From Pseudomonadota bacterium (GTDB lineage Bacteria; Pseudomonadota; Alphaproteobacteria; Caulobacterales; Caulobacteraceae), in NCBI GenBank assembly GCA_963205025.1, contig CAUJHO010000049.1:1-44427 (forward strand): 44,427 bases of DNA, written 5' to 3'. Numbering within the stretch: position 1 is the stretch's first letter; each line of letters begins with the position of its first letter. A program made the translations under genes and the position numbers. This document shows, in pieces, positions 31,153-40,873 of the stretch. The notes beneath the pieces were generated by a model that was not told the DNA's origin, made no database searches, and was given only the letters and a program-made list of their open reading frames with translations.

Positions 31153-34121
31153 TCGTCGCCTCCGTCGCTGTCGGCCGAACTCCATTCGAAGACCCGCGCC
31201 AGATGCGCGTAGTCACCTTGCCTGTCCTTGAAGAACTCCGGGGCCGTACGCGATGCATAGGGTTCGGACGGGTCCTCGAAATGGGTCAGGCGCGCCACCA
31301 TCCCCGCCCAGGCCTTGGTCGAGGCCGACACCGGGTCACCACCGGACCTGTCGGACCACGCCTCCTTTTCCACGATCGGCGGATTGCGCCCGGAGACCTG
31401 CACATAGGTCAGGCCTGCTGGGACAAGCTCGCGGTCCTCGAACCCACCCTGCATGGCCAGCGCCCCGGTCAGGGTCAGCTGGGGAGTGAAGCCACGATCC
31501 ACCTGGGCCGGGGACGGCGGCGTCCCCGTCTTGAAGTCCATCACATAGATGCGGCCCCCCTCGACCTCAATGCGGTCGGCCCGGGCCGACAGGCGATGCG
31601 TGCGCGCGCCCGCCGCGAAGGGGCGTTCGGCGCGCAGCTCGACCAGCACCCGGCGGCCATCGGCCCGGCGCCGGGTCTCGAAGGCCGTCACAGCCTCGGC
31701 GGTGTTGCGGGCCAGGGCGCGCTCGCGGGCCAGTCCGGCATCTTCCATGCCGCCGGCCTTCAACTCGGCCATGTAGCGAGCCTCGAATACCGCCGGATCG
31801 GCTTCGGCCCCGGCATTCAGGGCCTCGGCAAAGTCCTCGAAGGCGGCATGGATCGCCGTGCCGCGCAGCCGCGCGTCGATGGGCTCATCAGGCGGGGCCA
31901 GTCGCTCCAGCCTCAGGATCTTGCGCGCCCAGATGGCGTAGGGATCGCGCGCCAGGGTTTCGATGTCCGACACCGACCAGCGCGTCGGGCGCGCCGCGAC
32001 ATCTGGAGCCGGGGCCGGGCGTTCCGCCGGCTGATAGGTGCCGGAGCGATCCAGCGCGGCGGCCCAGGCGTGCAACTCAGGACGGTCGGCAAGGGGGACG
32101 CCCGCCCCCCTGGCCAGGGTCTGTAGCCGCCACAGCCAGCGCGACGGCACCACCGGCTGGCCGTCGCGTCGATCCGCGTGGACGAGATAGACCTCGGGGG
32201 CCGAGGCCGCCTGGGCGAAGTCATGCGCCGCCAGGCCCAGCCGCGCGTCCGGCGACGGCAGGCCAAGCGTCCGCCACATCGGCCGCGACAGGAACGGATC
32301 GGCGGGGGCCGCGCGCGGCCACACCCCCTCCTCCAGTCCGGCCAGGATCATGCGGTCGGCCCGCACCAGGCGCGCCTCGATGGCCCCCAGCACCCGCAGA
32401 CGCGGGTGGGTGGCGCGATCGGTCCGAACTGTCTGGCTGTCGAGCAGGGTCTTAACCAGATCGGCGAAGGCGACCGCGTCCAGCTCGGGCAGGGCCTGGC
32501 CGTGTTCGATCAGCCCTGCCACCAGCCTCGCTGCCGCCTCGCCCTCGGTCCCGCGCCAGGCCCGGTCACCCGCCAGACCTTCGATCAGACCGGCAAGGCG
32601 TTCGGCCCAGCGGTCCGCGCAGTCCACATGTGGCGGCTCGGGCAGCAAGCCCTCCAACTGATCGGCCAGGGTCAGAGCCCGCTCCAGCCGCGCCCGCCGC
32701 CAGGGCCGGCGCTGGATGCCGCGATGGTCCGGCTCGCGCGCGGCCGCGATACGCTCGCGGATCTCAGCCCAGGACCGCGCGCGGGGGCCGTGGAAGGCTG
32801 CGTCTTCAAGTCCCCGACGAGCCTTGGGATGGGCGGCAACATCCGGGTGTTTCAACGTCGCCAGCAACAGGATCGGGTCCAGCGGTTCGGCCATCAGACG
32901 CGCCGCCAGCGCCACCAATCCACCCGGCCCCGTGCGCGACAGCGGCCGTCCGGCGGAATCGTCGACCATCAGGCCCCAGCGCGTCAGCCGCGCTTCGATT
33001 CGCCGCGCCAGACCTTGATCGGGCGTCACCAGGGCGCAGGTCTTGCCGGGTGTCTCGACCGCCTCTCGCATCAGGAGGGCGCACAGGGTTGCGGCCTCCT
33101 CCTCGTGCGCGGCCCGCACCAGCGTCAGGCCCTCCAGCCCTTCGGCCACCGGATCGGTCGAACGCCCTGCACGCAGACGGGCAATCACCCCCAGCCAGTC
33201 CGCCGTCGCCTCGGTCGGACGCAGGGCCTCATTGATCACCCGTTGACGCGCCGTGCCGCCCGGATCCGCCAAGGTAGAGGCCGGCCAGACCCCGACCTCG
33301 GCACGCGGGACGCCGCCCAACCTCAGGAGATCCTTCAGCGCCCCTTGCGGATGGGCCTCACGAACCTCGCGCCAGGCCTCATCGGCCAGACCCTGATCCA
33401 GCCCCGGCAGGACCACACAGCCCTGCGGCGCTGCGGCCACCACGGCCAGCAGCCGCGCTGCGGTCGGGGCCGTCTCGGTCATGCCCGCCGCGATCACGGG
33501 ATAGGCGGGTGGGTTCGCCTCCCATTGATCGGCCAGCCGTTTCAGAATGATGATCCGGCGCTCGGACGGATCCACCAGCCCCAGCGCTTCCAGCCGCTCC
33601 GGCCAGTCTTTCAAAGCCCGGTTCAAGAGCCGCGCCGACACCTCGAAATGCCGCGCCTGATCCCCCAGTTCCAGGCCGTCGAGCAGACCCGGCGTCGCCT
33701 TCTCCTGGGCCTGGGCCGCATCGAGAAAGCCGATCAGGGCTTCGGCTGTGGCCAGGGCTTCCGCGGCCCCGATCTCCCGCCCCTCCTCGGCGGCCTGGGT
33801 AGCCGCCAGCCGCGCCATCTCGAACCGTCGCCGCAAGGGATCGACCGCCGGGGCCACGCTGACGGCAATATCGGCCGGCTCGAACGGCGGCTCACCGGTC
33901 TCCAGATCGCCCAGCGCCAGAATACGCGGCAACAGCACCGCCGAACGCCCTGTCGCCGCCTTCAGAAACGCCTCGGCCAGATCACGCGCGCCACGCCGGT
34001 TCGGCAGCAGGATCACTGCCTCGGCCAGCCCGGTCGGATCGGCCCCGTATTCCGCGATCAGGCCGGCCGCCAGATCTTCGAGAAAGGGGCGGTGCGCCGG
34101 GATCGAATACCAGCCCTGCAT
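31149..34121 (-). CDS. addB: Double-strand break repair protein AddB
   Basis: A 990-residue partner of AddA. In the alphaproteobacterial form AddB has a degenerate helicase core: no Walker A motif is visible in the N-terminal region, where VILLPNRRGARDLAEAFL stands instead. The C-terminal nuclease is intact, with RLRGTAIHAAFEDF, then ADRIEVEGGRIYVMDFKTGTPPSPAQVDRGFTPQLTL, containing the catalytic Asp and Lys. The four-cysteine iron-sulfur cluster of Bacillus AddB is not apparent. It begins 3 bp after the murU stop and overlaps addA by 4 bp, so it lies in the middle of a tightly packed operon. Confidence 0.94.
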   Translation of the reverse strand: MQGWYSIPAHRPFLEDLAAGLIAEYGADPTGLAEAVILLPNRRGARDLAEAFLKAATGRSAVLLPRILALGDLETGEPPFEPADIAVSVAPAVDPLRRRFEMARLAATQAAEEGREIGAAEALATAEALIGFLDAAQAQEKATPGLLDGLELGDQARHFEVSARLLNRALKDWPERLEALGLVDPSERRIIILKRLADQWEANPPAYPVIAAGMTETAPTAARLLAVVAAAPQGCVVLPGLDQGLADEAWREVREAHPQGALKDLLRLGGVPRAEVGVWPASTLADPGGTARQRVINEALRPTEATADWLGVIARLRAGRSTDPVAEGLEGLTLVRAAHEEEAATLCALLMREAVETPGKTCALVTPDQGLARRIEARLTRWGLMVDDSAGRPLSRTGPGGLVALAARLMAEPLDPILLLATLKHPDVAAHPKARRGLEDAAFHGPRARSWAEIRERIAAAREPDHRGIQRRPWRRARLERALTLADQLEGLLPEPPHVDCADRWAERLAGLIEGLAGDRAWRGTEGEAAARLVAGLIEHGQALPELDAVAFADLVKTLLDSQTVRTDRATHPRLRVLGAIEARLVRADRMILAGLEEGVWPRAAPADPFLSRPMWRTLGLPSPDARLGLAAHDFAQAASAPEVYLVHADRRDGQPVVPSRWLWRLQTLARGAGVPLADRPELHAWAAALDRSGTYQPAERPAPAPDVAARPTRWSVSDIETLARDPYAIWARKILRLERLAPPDEPIDARLRGTAIHAAFEDFAEALNAGAEADPAVFEARYMAELKAGGMEDAGLARERALARNTAEAVTAFETRRRADGRRVLVELRAERPFAAGARTHRLSARADRIEVEGGRIYVMDFKTGTPPSPAQVDRGFTPQLTLTGALAMQGGFEDRELVPAGLTYVQVSGRNPPIVEKEAWSDRSGGDPVSASTKAWAGMVARLTHFEDPSEPYASRTAPEFFKDRQGDYAHLARVFEWSSADSDGGDE

Positions 34122-34124
34122 GAC

Positions 34125-34835
34125 CTAGCTCGCCAGCCGGGCGTCCGCCGCCCGGACCGCCTCGGGATCGCCGACATGCATCCAGTCGCCGTCCATCACA
34201 GACGCGAACAGCCGGCCCTCGTCGGCCAGCCGCCGCCAGATCGGCGACAGCGAAAACCGCCCGTCCGGCCCGTCATCCACGACCTGCGGGCGGGTGATAT
34301 GCACGCCCATATAGGCCAGCGGCGCTTCAGGAGCCTCGCCCCGAAACCGGAACCGGCCATCCTCATCCAGAAACCCGTCGCCGCGCCCGGGCCAGCCGAT
34401 GCTGCCCGCGCGCCGGGCCAGCAGCAGCGCCACATCCATACATTCCGGGTCCCACAGCCGTGCCAGGTCGTTCAGGGCGTCGCCCCGGTCGATCCAGACA
34501 CTGTCGATATTGGCCACCCAGACCGGATCGTCGCCGACCAGGCCGCGCGCCTTTTTCAGACCCCCGCCGGTTTCCAGCAGTTCAGCCCGTTCATCCGAGA
34601 TGACGATCTCCACATCGCGCCGCGCTGCCAGATGGCTCTCCAGCCGGTCTGCGAACCAATGGACATTGACTACCGCGCGGGTCACTCCAACCTCGACCAG
34701 CCGATCCAGCACATGGTCGATCAGGGCGCGGCCTCCGACTTCGACCAGGGCCTTGGGCCGGTCGTCGGTCAGCGGGCGCATCCGGGTCCCCAGCCCGGCG
34801 GCCAGGACCATGGCGGTGGTGGGTCTAGACGTCAC
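34125..34835 (-). CDS. murU: N-acetylmuramate alpha-1-phosphate uridylyltransferase MurU
   Basis: A 236-residue sugar-phosphate nucleotidyltransferase. MurU converts MurNAc-1-phosphate and UTP to UDP-MurNAc in a recycling route that bypasses the fosfomycin-sensitive MurA step. The signature LAAGLGTRMRPLT is at 11-23. PKALVEVGGRALIDHVLDRL, the GGGLKKA stretch and a metal-binding aspartate in VANIDSVW follow. Adjacency to an AmgK-type kinase is what separates MurU from other nucleotidyltransferases. It starts with GTG, overlapping the amgK stop as GTGA. Confidence 0.9.
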   Translation of the reverse strand: MTSRPTTAMVLAAGLGTRMRPLTDDRPKALVEVGGRALIDHVLDRLVEVGVTRAVVNVHWFADRLESHLAARRDVEIVISDERAELLETGGGLKKARGLVGDDPVWVANIDSVWIDRGDALNDLARLWDPECMDVALLLARRAGSIGWPGRGDGFLDEDGRFRFRGEAPEAPLAYMGVHITRPQVVDDGPDGRFSLSPIWRRLADEGRLFASVMDGDWMHVGDPEAVRAADARLAS

Positions 34836-35923
34836 GTTCGGCTCTCTTGCGGCACATGGCGATCAAACCAAGCGGACAGCTGCGCCAGTTCTGGACGTTT
34901 CAGGTTTTGTTCCAGGTGCCGCCACATGCGCGGCATGAAGGCTCGGTAACGCGGCTTGCCGTCGCGCGCGATCAACCGCGCAAAGATGCCCAGGATCCGC
35001 GCCTCATTCAGCGCCGCCAGGGCGGCATAGTCGGCCAGGAAGGCCTCCCTGTCGGTCTGGGGTCGGAGCGCGAAATAGTGCGCCAGCGCCTGCGCCTCCA
35101 GGTCGGGCGAGACGTCGCGCCGGGCGTCCTGAAGCAGGGAATGCAGGTCCCAGCTGGGGTGGGCCCTGACCGCATCCTGAAAGTCGATCATGCCGACCCG
35201 CGCCGCGCCGGTTCGACCGGGCAACCAGATCAGGTTCTCGGCATGATAGTCCCGGTGGGCCAGCACCGACGCGCCTGCGGCTCCGCGCGCCACCAGCGGG
35301 GCCCAGGCCGCCGCCCATTCGTCCAAAGCCGCCTCGCCAAAGCTCAGGCGCGGATCCAGCTGCGGCAGCCATTCGACGAACAGATCGGCCCCGCCCTGGA
35401 GCGCCGTCGCATCGTAGTCCAGCACCGGCCAGCTCAACGCCCCGACCACCAGCGAGGTGGGCGGCGCGACCTCATGCAGGTGCGCCAGCGCCTCGACCGC
35501 GCCGAGGTAGAGCGGCGCTTCGGCCTGCCCCTGTTCAATGACACGGGCGAACAGGTCGTCGCCAAAATCTTCCAGCACCGCTAGGCCGCGCGGCGCGTCC
35601 AGCGCCACGATGTCAGGTGCCGACAGGCCCTGGCTTTTCAGATAGGCCGCGACCCCCGCGAAGGCCTCGATCCGCCCGGCCGACAGACGCGCCGTGGCAT
35701 TCCAGCCAGCGGCCCGGCGCTGGTCCGGCGTCATGGTCGGGTCACAGATCACGCTCTCGGCCGCCGGGGCCTGATCCATCAGCATCAGGGTGGCACCGCC
35801 CGCCGTCTTCAGCCGCTCATAGCGCCGCGTCGAGGCGTCGCCGGGCAGCGGGTGCCGCTCAGCGGTCTCCAGGCCCGCCGCCTTCAGAAACTCCAGCCGT
35901 TCGGCCTCACGATCAGAACTCAA
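34832..35923 (-). CDS. amgK: Anomeric MurNAc/GlcNAc kinase AmgK
   Basis: A 363-residue kinase of the aminoglycoside-phosphotransferase fold. AmgK phosphorylates free MurNAc (and GlcNAc) at the anomeric carbon, feeding MurU. The catalytic loop is VLAHRDYHAENLIWLPG and the metal-binding loop is GMIDFQDAVRAHPSWDLHSLLQDARRDV, both typical of this group. The N-terminus ERHPLPGDASTRRYERL is also characteristic. Translation probably starts at TTG (35921-35923), with AAAGGA upstream; there is no ATG before the conserved GDASTRRY. The gene overlaps tsaE by 11 bp and murU by 4 bp. Confidence 0.9.
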   Translation of the reverse strand: MSSDREAERLEFLKAAGLETAERHPLPGDASTRRYERLKTAGGATLMLMDQAPAAESVICDPTMTPDQRRAAGWNATARLSAGRIEAFAGVAAYLKSQGLSAPDIVALDAPRGLAVLEDFGDDLFARVIEQGQAEAPLYLGAVEALAHLHEVAPPTSLVVGALSWPVLDYDATALQGGADLFVEWLPQLDPRLSFGEAALDEWAAAWAPLVARGAAGASVLAHRDYHAENLIWLPGRTGAARVGMIDFQDAVRAHPSWDLHSLLQDARRDVSPDLEAQALAHYFALRPQTDREAFLADYAALAALNEARILGIFARLIARDGKPRYRAFMPRMWRHLEQNLKRPELAQLSAWFDRHVPQESRT

Positions 35924-36383
35924 GTCGGCGTCCTTTCCAGCGGCCCTGCGGCGTCAACCGGGCGATACGGCCTTCGCCGGCGTGGGACAACTCCAGGGCC
36001 AGCTGATCCGGGGCCAGGCGCGCCCATTCCCGTTGGCTTATGCGAACGGGCCATTCGACTATGGCCGCCCCCTGATCCAGGGCCTCTTCCAGCCCGATCT
36101 CCAGGGCTTCGCCCTGCCCTTCCAGCCGGTAGAGGTCGAAATGGGCGATGGCCGGATCGGTCTCATAGAACTGTACCAGGGTGAACGTCGGCGACGGCAC
36201 CTCCTCCTCGGGTCCGGCCAGGGCCTGGATCAGGCCGCGCGCCAGCACCGACTTGCCGGCCCCCAGCGGCCCGCTGAGCAGGATCGCCTCGCCGGGCTCG
36301 ACCTGCCTGGAAATGGCCGCGCCGAGCCGCGCCGTTGCATCGGCGTCGGCCAGCCTGACCTCGACCGTCCCATCCAGGATCAC
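35913..36383 (-). CDS. tsaE: tRNA threonylcarbamoyladenosine biosynthesis ATPase TsaE
   Basis: A 156-residue P-loop ATPase that works with TsaB and TsaD to make t6A at position 37 of ANN-decoding tRNAs. Walker A is GPLGAGKS at 38-45. Family motifs SPTFTLVQFYE, HFDLYRL and IVEWPVR follow in order. TsaE is normally essential. The gene overlaps the acyltransferase gene upstream by 4 bp (ATGA) and amgK downstream by 11 bp. In this order it carries the peptidoglycan-recycling genes in its own operon, an arrangement known from other proteobacteria with amgK-murU. Confidence 0.94.
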   Translation of the reverse strand: MILDGTVEVRLADADATARLGAAISRQVEPGEAILLSGPLGAGKSVLARGLIQALAGPEEEVPSPTFTLVQFYETDPAIAHFDLYRLEGQGEALEIGLEEALDQGAAIVEWPVRISQREWARLAPDQLALELSHAGEGRIARLTPQGRWKGRRLEF

Positions 36384-37225
36384 GCGAAAACCGCGTCGGG
36401 CTGGTTGGCCAGCACCCGCTCGACATAGGCCTTCAGCGCAAAGGTCGCCTTGGCCGCGTCGATGTCCAGACGGCTCGGCGCAATCACCGGACCGACCACC
36501 AGCTGGAATTTGCGCCCGCGCTTGTTCAGCATCTCATGGAACAGGGTCACATCCCTGAGTTCTTCCGAGAAGCGATCAAACGTGTGGAACAGGGTCGATC
36601 GCGGGCCCGCCACATGGATCGGCACGATCGGGGCCTCATACTTGCGGGCCAGGGACGCGGCCGTCGCCGCCCACGGCGGATCGGTCAGTTGGCCCGACGG
36701 GTCCTGGCGCGCCAGCCGCCCGGCCGGGAACAGCACGACGCATCGTTCCGCCTCAAAGGCGTCACGCGCGGCCTGGAGCGTGGTGCGGGTCTTTTCGCGG
36801 GTGCGTTTGGTTTCGACCCATTCCACCGGAATCACCACCTCGCCCAGGCGCGGCGACACCCTCAGGGCGTCGGCATTGGCGAAATAGATGGCGTCGTCGC
36901 GCACCCGCTTGATGGCGTCATGGACCGCCAGGCCGTCAGCAATGCCGGTGGGGTGATTGCACACCACGATACAGCGGCCCGTCCTGGGAACCCGATCCAG
37001 CAACAGGGCCGACACCTGCAGGTCCAGCAGCGTCGACACATAGTCCAGCGCCTCGGCCCCGGACATCGGGGCGATGGCGTCGGCCATCCGCCGCGCCTTG
37101 GCATAGTCGAGCATGGCATAAAGGGCCGGCCGCACGGCCGGCCAGGCGAACGACCCCGTCAGCCGCGGCGCCCGCTCGGCGATCAGAACGTCGATGATGT
37201 GAGGCGCGGGGACAATGGAGTTCAT
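36380..37225 (-). CDS. PlsC-like lysophospholipid/glycerol acyltransferase family protein
   Basis: A 281-residue acyltransferase of the PlsC superfamily, which transfers fatty acyl groups to lysophospholipids or related acceptors at the membrane. The catalytic HxxxxD motif is present as CNHPTGIADG. The FPxG-like motif is VVLFPAGRLARQDP, and IVPIHVAGPRST gives the last conserved block. There is no obvious long membrane segment, so it probably attaches peripherally. It is the first gene of the packed operon ending in addA; its stop overlaps the tsaE start as ATGA. The acceptor lipid is unknown. Ornithine-lipid-type acyltransferases are in the same superfamily. Confidence 0.85.
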   Translation of the reverse strand: MNSIVPAPHIIDVLIAERAPRLTGSFAWPAVRPALYAMLDYAKARRMADAIAPMSGAEALDYVSTLLDLQVSALLLDRVPRTGRCIVVCNHPTGIADGLAVHDAIKRVRDDAIYFANADALRVSPRLGEVVIPVEWVETKRTREKTRTTLQAARDAFEAERCVVLFPAGRLARQDPSGQLTDPPWAATAASLARKYEAPIVPIHVAGPRSTLFHTFDRFSEELRDVTLFHEMLNKRGRKFQLVVGPVIAPSRLDIDAAKATFALKAYVERVLANQPDAVFA

Positions 37226-37264
37226 GCGGGTCGGATGATCGTCCGGCGTGGCCTGCGCCGCAAG

Positions 37265-37648
37265 CTACCAGATGCGATTGACACCGAAGGCGTCGAAGGC
37301 CGTATCATTCGAAACGATCACCAGATCCTCCAGCAGCGCCTGGGCGATCAGCATCCGGTCGAAAGGGTCCCGATGCGCCTGGTCGTAGCCGGCCGCCGCG
37401 AAAGCGTGACCGACCTCGACCGCCAGGGATCTGAAATTCTCTCGGCCCATCCAACCCGCAAAGTCACTGACCAGCAGGCCCGCCTCCGGCAGCTTGCCGA
37501 GGCGGTGTTTCAAGCGGATTTCGTAGGCTGAAACGGCGCTGACCCACACTGACGAGGCCTCGTAGATCGCAGACCTGACATGGACGGGCATGCGGTTATC
37601 ACCTGCGAACCACCAGAGGACCGCATGGGTATCCAGGAGAAGATTCAA
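37265..37648 (-). CDS. VapC-type PIN-domain toxin
   Basis: A 127-residue PIN-domain ribonuclease toxin. The acidic residues that bind metal are visible: Asp6 in LLLDTHAVLWW, Glu43 in SAYEIRLKHRLGKL, and Asp97 and Asp115 in HRDPFDRMLIAQA and VSNDTAF. VapC toxins inhibit translation by cutting tRNA or rRNA; the target here cannot be predicted. Its start overlaps the antitoxin stop in an ATGA. The next gene, the acyltransferase, begins 39 bp downstream in the same direction with no terminator between. Confidence 0.92.
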   Translation of the reverse strand: MNLLLDTHAVLWWFAGDNRMPVHVRSAIYEASSVWVSAVSAYEIRLKHRLGKLPEAGLLVSDFAGWMGRENFRSLAVEVGHAFAAAGYDQAHRDPFDRMLIAQALLEDLVIVSNDTAFDAFGVNRIW

Positions 37649-37947
37649 AAGTCGTCCTTCGGACCCAGATCGACGACCGTGCCGTCCTCCCGGACCTCAT
37701 AGGCGTGCCCTTCCCAGGCCAGCAGTTCTTCTTCAGGCAAAGGGTCGAAAAATCGGTCGTCGATCTTGATGAGGCCCTTCAGCCGACCGAATTGCCGTTT
37801 CGGGCGCTGGGCCGCCTCATCGACAAGCACCAGCTTGACCACCGGCTTGTCGCGCCGAGCGATGATGATTTCCTCGCCCGCCTCCACCCGCGCGATCAGG
37901 CGCGACAGGTTGGTCTTGGCCTCATGTACGGTGACCTGGGACTTCAT
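37645..37947 (-). CDS. Phd/YefM-type antitoxin
   Basis: A 100-residue antitoxin. The N-terminal half is a Phd/YefM DNA-binding domain (TVHEAKTNLSRLIARVEAGEEIIIARRDKPVVKLVLV). The charged C-terminal half (FDPLPEEELLAWEGH) would wrap and neutralise the PIN toxin encoded next. The promoter places the transcription start about at the ATG, so the mRNA may be leaderless, and a pair of palindromes between -35 and -10 suggests autorepression by the antitoxin-toxin complex. Confidence 0.9.
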   Translation of the reverse strand: MKSQVTVHEAKTNLSRLIARVEAGEEIIIARRDKPVVKLVLVDEAAQRPKRQFGRLKGLIKIDDRFFDPLPEEELLAWEGHAYEVREDGTVVDLGPKDDF

Positions 37948-37955
37948 GGCTAAGC

Positions 37956-37984
37956 ATCTTAGCTAAGTTAGCTAAGAACGACAA
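37956..37984 (-). promoter_or_regulatory. Toxin-antitoxin promoter and palindromic operator
   Basis: In the direction of the antitoxin, TTGTCG (37979-37984) and TAAGAT (37956-37961) are exactly 17 bp apart. Two copies of the palindrome TTAGCTAA occupy 37959-37966 and 37968-37975, filling the spacer, and a further GCTAAG is at 37949-37954. Two evenly spaced palindromes are what a dimeric Phd/YefM antitoxin would bind. Confidence 0.75.
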
Positions 37985-38046
37985 GGGTGCGCGGGTCGAA
38001 CGCGGGTGCTAGCAATCGCTCCCTGTCCTGTAGGAGGGAGTCGCCC

Positions 38047-40125
<2,079 letters not shown>

Positions 40126-40145
40126 GCCGGAGGTCGCGGGCGAGA

Positions 40146-40784
40146 ATGGCCACGGACGCTGAGGCGCGCTGGCGCGGCCTGCCTGATCGGACGTTTGACG
40201 TCGTCCTCGCCGACCCACCCTGGGGCTATTACGGAGCCCAGGACAAATGGGGCGCGGCGGCCAAATTCTATGAGACTTCGCCGGATGAGGCCCTGCTCGC
40301 CTTTCCGATGAAGCGACTGATGGCCAAACGGTCGGTGCTGTTCCTGTGGGCCACCTCACCCCGGCTCGATCTGGCCCTGCGCTGCATCGCGGCCTGGGGC
40401 CTGCACTATCGCGGCGTCGCCTTCGTCTGGGTCAAGACCCGCAAGGATGGTGCCCCTATCGGGGCCCAGGGCGTGCGCCCCTCCATCGTCAAGCCGACGG
40501 TCGAATACGTCCTGGCCGCCAGCCCCCAACGCACCGGTCGTCCCCTGCCCCTGGCCGACGAAGGCGTCCCAAACGTCGTCATGGCACCAAAGAGCGTCCA
40601 CTCCGAAAAGCCCGCCGAGATCGCGGCCCGCATCGAGCGGCTCTACCCCGAGGCCAACCGTCTCGAACTCTTTTGCCGAGCCCCCCGCCCCGGCTGGTCT
40701 GCCTGGGGCGACCAGGTCGAGGTCGGACCCCAACCGGCCTCAGTGAAGAAACCGCGCGTCGGCCGACCACGCACCGCCGAATAG
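40146..40784 (+). CDS. MT-A70 family adenine N6-methyltransferase
   Basis: A 212-residue SAM-dependent methyltransferase of the MT-A70 family. The catalytic DPPW is at 23-26 in FDVVLADPPWGYYGAQDKWGAAAKFYETSP. SVLFLWATSP, the WGLHYRGVAFVWVKTRKDG segment and VEYVLAASP follow, and HSEKPAEIAARIERLYPEANRLELFCR closes the fold. Family members methylate adenine N6 in DNA or RNA. No restriction enzyme or specificity subunit is adjacent, so this is an orphan enzyme. The tail (SVKKPRVGRPRTAE) is basic and contains an AT-hook-like PRVGRPRT, suggesting nucleic-acid contact. It starts 20 bp after the S9 peptidase gene, with GGAGGT upstream. Confidence 0.88.
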   Translation: MATDAEARWRGLPDRTFDVVLADPPWGYYGAQDKWGAAAKFYETSPDEALLAFPMKRLMAKRSVLFLWATSPRLDLALRCIAAWGLHYRGVAFVWVKTRKDGAPIGAQGVRPSIVKPTVEYVLAASPQRTGRPLPLADEGVPNVVMAPKSVHSEKPAEIAARIERLYPEANRLELFCRAPRPGWSAWGDQVEVGPQPASVKKPRVGRPRTAE

Positions 40785-40873
40785 TCCGGCCAAGCTGGCG
40801 AAGCGCGGCCCGACCCGCTAAACCCGCCCGCGACTCCCCGCCGCTGCGGCCAGTTTTCAGGATTTACGCGACC

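Noticed and set aside
40146..40784. Restriction-modification system around the MT-A70 enzyme
   Set aside because: Neighbours are a secreted peptidase and mmsA; there is no endonuclease or specificity subunit within several kb.
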